5,320 bases of DNA from DATJQA01 sp041169145 (GTDB lineage: Bacteria; Patescibacteriota; Minisyncoccia; UBA6257; 2-01-FULL-56-20): positions 1 through 5,320 of the forward strand of contig JBEEJO010000049.1 of NCBI GenBank assembly GCA_041169145.1, read 5' to 3'. A program made the translations under genes and the position numbers. Positions 1 through 2,967 of the stretch are shown here, in pieces. Positions within the stretch are counted from its first letter, which is position 1; each line of letters opens with the position of its first letter. The notes under the pieces are model-generated. The model had not been told where the DNA came from, searched no databases, and was given only the letters and a program-made list of their open reading frames with translations.

Positions 1-73
1 GGCGACGGACGCTGTTACGCTCGCATTTGTAGCGGCGGCACTATACGAACTCTATGTTTTCGTTGTAGGCTAG
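1..73 (+). CDS. Possible C-terminal tail of a protein entering from the left (5' truncated)
   Basis: The frame beginning at base 2 is open from the window edge to a TAG at 71-73. It encodes 23 residues, mostly hydrophobic, including FVAAALYELYVFVVG just before the stop. Such a tail would suit a membrane protein or a buried C-terminal helix. It ends 10 bases before the tRNA, a spacing expected for an upstream gene. Frame 1 is also open, up to the TAG at 103-105, but its product is a less protein-like mix and runs into the tRNA. The evidence is only an open frame and composition over a very short stretch, so the function cannot be named and the call is tentative. Confidence 0.35.
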   Translation, partial: ATDAVTLAFVAAALYELYVFVVG

Positions 74-83
74 GGAGCGACAA

Positions 84-155
84 GCCCTTGTCGTTCAATG
101 GATAGGATATCTCCCTCCGAAGGAGCAGATGCAGGTTCGATTCCTGCCAAGGGCA
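84..155 (+). tRNA. tRNA-Arg (anticodon CCG)
   Basis: A complete 72-nt cloverleaf can be folded. The acceptor stem GCCCTTG (84-90) pairs with CAAGGGC (148-154), followed by discriminator A155. The D stem is GTTC/GGAT (93-96/105-108) with wobble pairs, and its loop AATGGATA contains the GG pair. The anticodon stem is 110-114/122-126 with an unpaired T110-C126 at its end. The loop CTCCGAA places anticodon CCG at 117-119, which reads CGG (Arg). The T arm GCAGG-TTCGATT-CCTGC (131-147) is perfect. An A after the GG of the D loop and C as the middle anticodon base agree with known arginine identity elements. The variable loop is only 4 nt (AGAT). CCA is not encoded, so a CCA-adding enzyme is needed. 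No convincing promoter or terminator was seen for it. Confidence 0.95.
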
Positions 156-199
156 CAAAATGACGTCTGGAAAAGCGGGATTCTTTGCTCCGTACCAAT

Positions 200-227
200 T
201 TGACTTATGAAATGTGGGTAATACAAT
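200..227 (+). promoter_or_regulatory. Sigma-70-type promoter for the helical repeat protein gene
   Basis: TTGACT (200-205) and TACAAT (222-227) are separated by 16 bp. Each hexamer differs from the housekeeping consensus at one position. Transcription would begin near base 234, so the GTG at 231 would lie upstream of or at the RNA start. This argues for translation starting at ATG 255 or 261. No operator-like symmetry was seen around it. Confidence 0.7.
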
Positions 228-254
228 GAAGTGATAAATAATCATCCAACAATT

Positions 255-929
255 ATGAACATGGAGGGACGAATTGAAGACATAGATAAGGCGCATGAAA
301 TGGCTACCGCCGCTGACGGCGCACACACCGAGGCTATGATGGCTAGGTTAAAAGCTGAGAAAAACGAAGCGGTAGCTGCTCGGCGCGAGGCCCTTGCGGG
401 TCGCATCTATGACTTGAGACAAAAGATAGAAGGAATGGGTAGCGACGAAGAAGTTTCTCAGGGTCTCGATGAGGCGATTGATAAATATAATTCGTTCCTA
501 AAAACGCATCCAAATATTGATTATGTATTATCCGAGGAGATGCGTGATGGTAACTACTACATCCCGGATAGGGCAGATGCTCGGCAGAAAGAATTTGTCG
601 CGTTGGCAGAAGAATTCAAGTTGCTTGATGCTGCGGCGGAAATATTCATCGATGAGGATGCAGTGCGCGTTGAAAGAAAAAAGACAGACGGCATGAGCGA
701 TGAAGAGGTTGCGAAAATGCTACAGGAGGCACGCGACGAACAGGCGGCGATTACGAAGGAATATTTCAGCATTCGAGGTCGTGATGGTGGGTACTATCCT
801 TCCATGGGTAGTAATGAACCTTTTTCTGATGCGATTATTGACGAAAAGAGAGCGGAGCTAAGATCGCTGCGGCGCAAAACAGAAGCTTTCGGAAGAGAGC
901 TGGAGGCGAGAAGGAGCGCAGCAAATTAG
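255..929 (+). CDS. Hypothetical charged helical protein with an internal duplication
   Basis: I do not recognise this family. From ATG 255 the product is 224 residues. A GTG at 231 would add 8 residues but sits at or before the predicted transcription start, ATG 261 is an equally good alternative, and none has a clear Shine-Dalgarno. The protein has no signal peptide, transmembrane segment, cysteine or tryptophan. It is rich in Glu, Asp, Lys, Arg and Ala and looks almost wholly alpha-helical, probably coiled coil. In GTG-based numbering, two related units are visible: GMGSDEEV (68-75) followed by RDGNYY (105-110), and GMSDEEV (154-160) followed by RDGGYY (184-189). This implies an old tandem duplication. 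A hand count gives about 48% G+C over 241-900, below the roughly 55% sampled in the downstream ATPase gene. It stands alone, with its own promoter and terminator. A cytosolic structural or adaptor role is possible but unsupported. Confidence 0.8.
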   Translation: MNMEGRIEDIDKAHEMATAADGAHTEAMMARLKAEKNEAVAARREALAGRIYDLRQKIEGMGSDEEVSQGLDEAIDKYNSFLKTHPNIDYVLSEEMRDGNYYIPDRADARQKEFVALAEEFKLLDAAAEIFIDEDAVRVERKKTDGMSDEEVAKMLQEARDEQAAITKEYFSIRGRDGGYYPSMGSNEPFSDAIIDEKRAELRSLRRKTEAFGRELEARRSAAN

Positions 930-963
930 AACCAAAAATCCCGCCGAGGCGGGATTTTTGGTT
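930..963. terminator. Shared bidirectional rho-independent terminator
   Basis: AACCAAAAATCCCGCC (930-945) is perfectly repeated in inverse at 948-963, with only GA between the arms (effective loop CGAG). The GC core CCCGCC/GGCGGG is flanked by AAAAA on the left and TTTTT on the right, so each strand reads a GC hairpin followed by a U tract. It starts one base after the stop of the rightward gene (TAG 927-929) and ends one base before the stop of the leftward gene (964-966). Confidence 0.92.
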
Positions 964-1722
964 CTAGAAATCGTGTCGGGGTTTCGCGCGTCTCTTGATG
1001 ATGCGGAACGCTTCTTCGGCGGAATCAACGATCTCAAAAAGCTTCAGATCCGCCTTGTCCACGCCGTTGTACCGTTCGTACATGACGCTCGTCATCCACT
1101 TCTCAAATGGCTTCCAGTAGTCCTTGCCGACGAGGACGATGGGGATGTGTGTTGCGATCTTCTTCGTTTGGATGAGCGTGATGATCTCGAAAAATTCGTC
1201 GAGCGTGCCATATCCGCCGGGGAAGTAGACGTAGGCCTCGGCAGAGTAGGTGAGCATGAGTTTTCGGGTGAAAAAATAATGGAAGCCGATGGATGTGTTC
1301 ACGTACGGATTCGTGCGCTGTTCGCGTGGGAGCTGAATATTGATGCCGACGGACGCGCCTTTCGCATCGTGCGCGCCGCGATTCGCCGCTTCCATGATGC
1401 CCGGCCCGCCACCCGTTACGATGGTGAAGCCGTCCTTTGAAAGCATCTTCCCAAGCCGCCGCGCTTCTTTGTACCAGTGGTTGGTTTCGGGAATGCGCGT
1501 TGAGCCGAACACCGATACCGTTTTCTTGAAATCGGCGATATATTGGAATCCGTCGATGAATTCCGCGACGATACGGAATATCCGCCAGTGCATGGAGGAG
1601 CGGAAATCTATCCGGGGGGCGATGGTGGGTAATTTTGCAGCCGGAAGATTCAGGTAGTTCGGCGATATTTCGGTCTTATCGTAATGCGCGGAGCGCGTCC
1701 TCTTGGTGGTTCGTTTTTGCAT
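964..1722 (-). CDS. LOG-family Rossmann-fold protein (putative nucleoside 5'-monophosphate phosphoribohydrolase)
   Basis: The protein is 252 residues from ATG at 1722-1720. It carries both LOG-family signatures: GGGPGIMEAANRGA (104-117), which closes the nucleotide-binding Rossmann core, and PGGYGTLDE (168-176), which holds the active-site glutamate. An Arg-Lys pair in FFTRKLML (152-158) sits where the family's catalytic arginine is expected. Characterised LOG enzymes cleave the N-glycosidic bond of cytokinin riboside or AMP-type monophosphates, releasing base and ribose 5-phosphate. The true substrate of most bacterial members is unknown. The core begins near KKTVSVFGSTR (66-76). The preceding 65 residues are an extension that is very basic at first (MQKRTTKRTR), and the C-terminus is basic too. 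The frame stays open upstream to 2010, but that part overlaps the glycosylase and shows no family similarity. It probably acts in the cytosol in nucleotide or modified-base clean-up, and is transcribed alone. Confidence 0.92.
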   Translation of the reverse strand: MQKRTTKRTRSAHYDKTEISPNYLNLPAAKLPTIAPRIDFRSSMHWRIFRIVAEFIDGFQYIADFKKTVSVFGSTRIPETNHWYKEARRLGKMLSKDGFTIVTGGGPGIMEAANRGAHDAKGASVGINIQLPREQRTNPYVNTSIGFHYFFTRKLMLTYSAEAYVYFPGGYGTLDEFFEIITLIQTKKIATHIPIVLVGKDYWKPFEKWMTSVMYERYNGVDKADLKLFEIVDSAEEAFRIIKRRAKPRHDF

Positions 1723-1728
1723 ACGTCC

Positions 1729-1734
1729 TATTAT
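1729..1734 (+). promoter_or_regulatory. Possible -10 element of the uracil-DNA glycosylase gene
   Basis: TATTAT (one mismatch to TATAAT) ends 28 bases before ATG 1763, which would give a leader of about 20 nt that includes the ribosome binding site. A weak TTGGTG lies at 1703-1708, but the 20-bp spacing is long. The hexamer overlaps the opposite-strand TATAAT almost completely. Confidence 0.35.
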
Positions 1735-1735
1735 A
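1730..1735 (-). promoter_or_regulatory. -10 element of the LOG-family gene (likely near-leaderless transcript)
   Basis: On the minus strand, 1735-1730 reads a perfect TATAAT. Seven bases separate it from the ATG at 1722, so the RNA start would fall on or next to the start codon. No good -35 lies 16-18 bp upstream. An AGGA is present but only 3 nt from the ATG and might not be transcribed. The hexamer match is clear. Its use as a leaderless promoter is inference. Confidence 0.5.
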
Positions 1736-1751
1736 GCGTATTCTCTACAGA

Positions 1752-1757
1752 GAGGTG
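1752..1757 (+). promoter_or_regulatory. Shine-Dalgarno that favours ATG 1763
   Basis: GAGGTG matches the anti-Shine-Dalgarno core over six bases. It lies 5 nt before ATG 1763 but only 2 nt before the adjacent in-frame ATG 1760, so the second ATG is preferred. It is the clearest ribosome binding site in the window. Confidence 0.7.
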
Positions 1758-1762
1758 GAATG

Positions 1763-2413
1763 ATGGATACAACAACAGAACTACAGGCCCTCGCGGTTGA
1801 AATGGCCGCGGACAGCACGCTGCCGCTCTCGGGCCGGGCGAATTTCGTGTTCGGGGAGGGGAACCCGCAGGCGGCGGTGATGTTCGTCGGCGAGGCGCCG
1901 GGGATGAACGAAGATGAACAACGACGGCCGTTTGTCGGTCGTGCCGGCCAATTGCTTCGCCGGATGATCCGCGAGGTGGGCTGGAAGGAAGAGGGTGTGT
2001 ACATCACCAATATCGTGAAGCGCCGCCCGCCCGAGAACCGCGATCCGCTCCCGGAAGAGATAGAAGCATATAAACCCTATCTCACGCGCCAGATACGCAT
2101 CATTGATCCGAAGATCATCGTTCCCCTCGGCCGATTTGCGATGAACTATTTTTTGCCGGAGGCGAAGATCACCCGCGATAATGGCAAAATATTCCGCGTA
2201 GGTGGGCGGCTCATCGTGCCGCTCTTTCATCCGGCCGCCGCGCTTCGCGCGACCGAAGTCCTGCGGGTTTTTGAAGGAACATTCCGGAAGCTACCGGATA
2301 TCGTCGCGGGAAAGAGCGCGCCATCGGTTGAGTTTCCGCCCGCTCATGCCCCCGAAGCCTCAGCGGGCAGGTCTGCTCGCGCAAAGAAGCCTGACCAGCC
2401 GCGGCTGTTCTAG
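1763..2413 (+). CDS. udg: Family-4 (type-4) uracil-DNA glycosylase lacking its iron-sulfur cysteines
   Basis: The protein is 216 residues. It should remove uracil from DNA (from cytosine deamination or dUTP misincorporation) to start base excision repair. Family-4 signatures are in order: FGEGNP (30-35), GEAPG...PFVGRAGQLL (43-65), VYITNIV..RPPENRDP (79-95), and the active-site HPAAAL (156-161). Known members hold a [4Fe-4S] cluster with four cysteines. Here those positions are Asp17, Leu20 (before PL), Arg87 (usual KCRPP reads KRRPP) and Tyr103 (usual EACRPY reads EAYKPY). The whole protein has no cysteine. A conserved glycine of motif 1 is also Arg54. The frame is intact and the rest of the fold conserved, so this looks like replacement rather than decay. 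The last 32 residues are a Pro/Ala/basic tail ending QPRLF, resembling a sliding-clamp-binding pentapeptide. The gene diverges from the LOG gene and probably forms its own transcript. Confidence 0.93.
   Translation: MDTTTELQALAVEMAADSTLPLSGRANFVFGEGNPQAAVMFVGEAPGMNEDEQRRPFVGRAGQLLRRMIREVGWKEEGVYITNIVKRRPPENRDPLPEEIEAYKPYLTRQIRIIDPKIIVPLGRFAMNYFLPEAKITRDNGKIFRVGGRLIVPLFHPAAALRATEVLRVFEGTFRKLPDIVAGKSAPSVEFPPAHAPEASAGRSARAKKPDQPRLF
2396..2407. repeat. Perfect 12-bp palindrome upstream of the membrane-operon -10
   Basis: CAGCCGCGGCTG is perfectly self-complementary. It lies inside the last codons of the glycosylase gene, covering the region where a -35 for the TATAAT at 2417-2422 would sit. It could be an operator, but it has no loop, is short and GC-rich, and is also constrained by coding. 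Chance is a real alternative. Confidence 0.3.
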
Positions 2414-2422
2414 TGGTATAAT
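2414..2422 (+). promoter_or_regulatory. Extended -10 promoter of the membrane protein/ATPase operon
   Basis: TGGTATAAT is a perfect TATAAT with the upstream TGn of extended -10 promoters. It begins at the base after the glycosylase stop (TAG 2411-2413). The only -35-like hexamer, CTGACC at 2391-2396, is 20 bp away, and extended -10 promoters can work without one. Transcription would start near 2429, giving a leader of about 80 nt before ATG 2512. Confidence 0.6.
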
Positions 2423-2442
2423 GGGAGCAATCCTCGATACGC

Positions 2443-2492
2443 CGACCGCGATGCTGCACGTATAGAAACGATTCGTCATTCGTGCGCGGTCG
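2443..2492 (+). promoter_or_regulatory. Possible hairpin in the 5' leader of the membrane operon
   Basis: CGACCGCG (2443-2450) is the inverse complement of CGCGGTCG (2485-2492). Just inside, GCACG (2456-2460) can pair with CGTGC (2481-2485), extending the helix past a 6-nt bulge and leaving a loop of about 20 nt. No U tract follows, so it is not a terminator. It ends 9 bases before the weak GGAAA (2501-2505) ahead of ATG 2512. No known riboswitch class is recognised. The pairing may be chance. Confidence 0.25.
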
Positions 2493-2511
2493 TGTATTTC
2501 GGAAACATGCT

Positions 2512-2967
2512 ATGGATTTCGCCCTTGTCTATATTGCGCACCGGTTCATCTATCGGGTATTCGACTTCTTCCATCATTGGTACGTGGATGGCTCCCGCTT
2601 TTTTCTCTCAAGATTCCTGAATGTGTTCGCCGGACTGGAGCAATCATTCGCCTTGCGAACGACGTTCGCGCACTTCTTTGAGCCGCTCTACAAGGATTAT
2701 TCTGCCGTCGGCCGTATCCTTGGCATTCCGTTCCGAGCGGGAAGGGTCCTTCTCGGCGGCACGTTCTACGTGTTGTTCGTCGTCGGATTTGCCGTGGCAT
2801 ATATTGCGTGGCTTGCGATCCCTCTTGTGCTTTTTATGCTTGCTTCGCGAAACGTTGCGCCGATCGGGATCCTCCATTGGGTGACGAATGCCGGAAGTGC
2901 GGCATTTTCCGGATTCATCACCTCGTTGGACCTTCCCGCTTTTCCCGTCAAAAATATCCACCTATGA
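2512..2967 (+). CDS. Small membrane protein coupled to the Clp-like ATPase
   Basis: The product is 151 residues from ATG 2512, chosen because GGAAA lies 6 nt upstream. A GTG at 2482 would add 10 residues but has no ribosome binding site and lies in the possible leader hairpin. Residues 1-65 are packed with aromatic and basic residues (for example FFHHWYVDGSR at 19-29 and FFEPLYKDY at 55-63) and look like amphipathic helices at the membrane surface. Residues 82-112 form one hydrophobic stretch of about 31 residues, either a long transmembrane helix or a tight hairpin. The remaining 39 residues are mildly polar. There is no cleavable signal peptide and no enzyme motif. The stop TGA overlaps the ATPase start as ATGA, so the two proteins are probably made in a fixed ratio and interact. 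It resembles hypothetical proteins I recall beside Clp-like genes in Parcubacteria, but I could not check this. It may be an anchor, adaptor or substrate-recruiting subunit (inference). Confidence 0.85.
   Translation: MDFALVYIAHRFIYRVFDFFHHWYVDGSRFFLSRFLNVFAGLEQSFALRTTFAHFFEPLYKDYSAVGRILGIPFRAGRVLLGGTFYVLFVVGFAVAYIAWLAIPLVLFMLASRNVAPIGILHWVTNAGSAAFSGFITSLDLPAFPVKNIHL

Noticed and set aside
1..83. Promoter for the tRNA, such as TATACG at 42-47 or TAGGCT at 66-71
   Set aside because: Neither has a matching -35 at 16-18 bp, and the region may be the end of another gene.
15..326. 103-residue minus-strand frame containing CPWQESNLHLLLRRE
   Set aside because: This is the familiar spurious frame read antisense through a tRNA gene. 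It spans the tRNA, the promoter and the start of the next gene.
958..1440. 160-residue plus-strand frame opposite the LOG gene
   Set aside because: It lies fully antisense to a gene with clear family motifs, starts inside the terminator stem, and resembles no known protein.
1723..2010. Upstream in-frame extension of the LOG gene on the minus strand
   Set aside because: It overlaps the glycosylase coding region antisense and lies upstream of the TATAAT at 1735-1730. The basic tail starting at 1722 is a more natural start.
1781..2230. 149-residue minus-strand frame inside the glycosylase gene
   Set aside because: Antisense shadow of a well-supported gene, with no recognisable motif.
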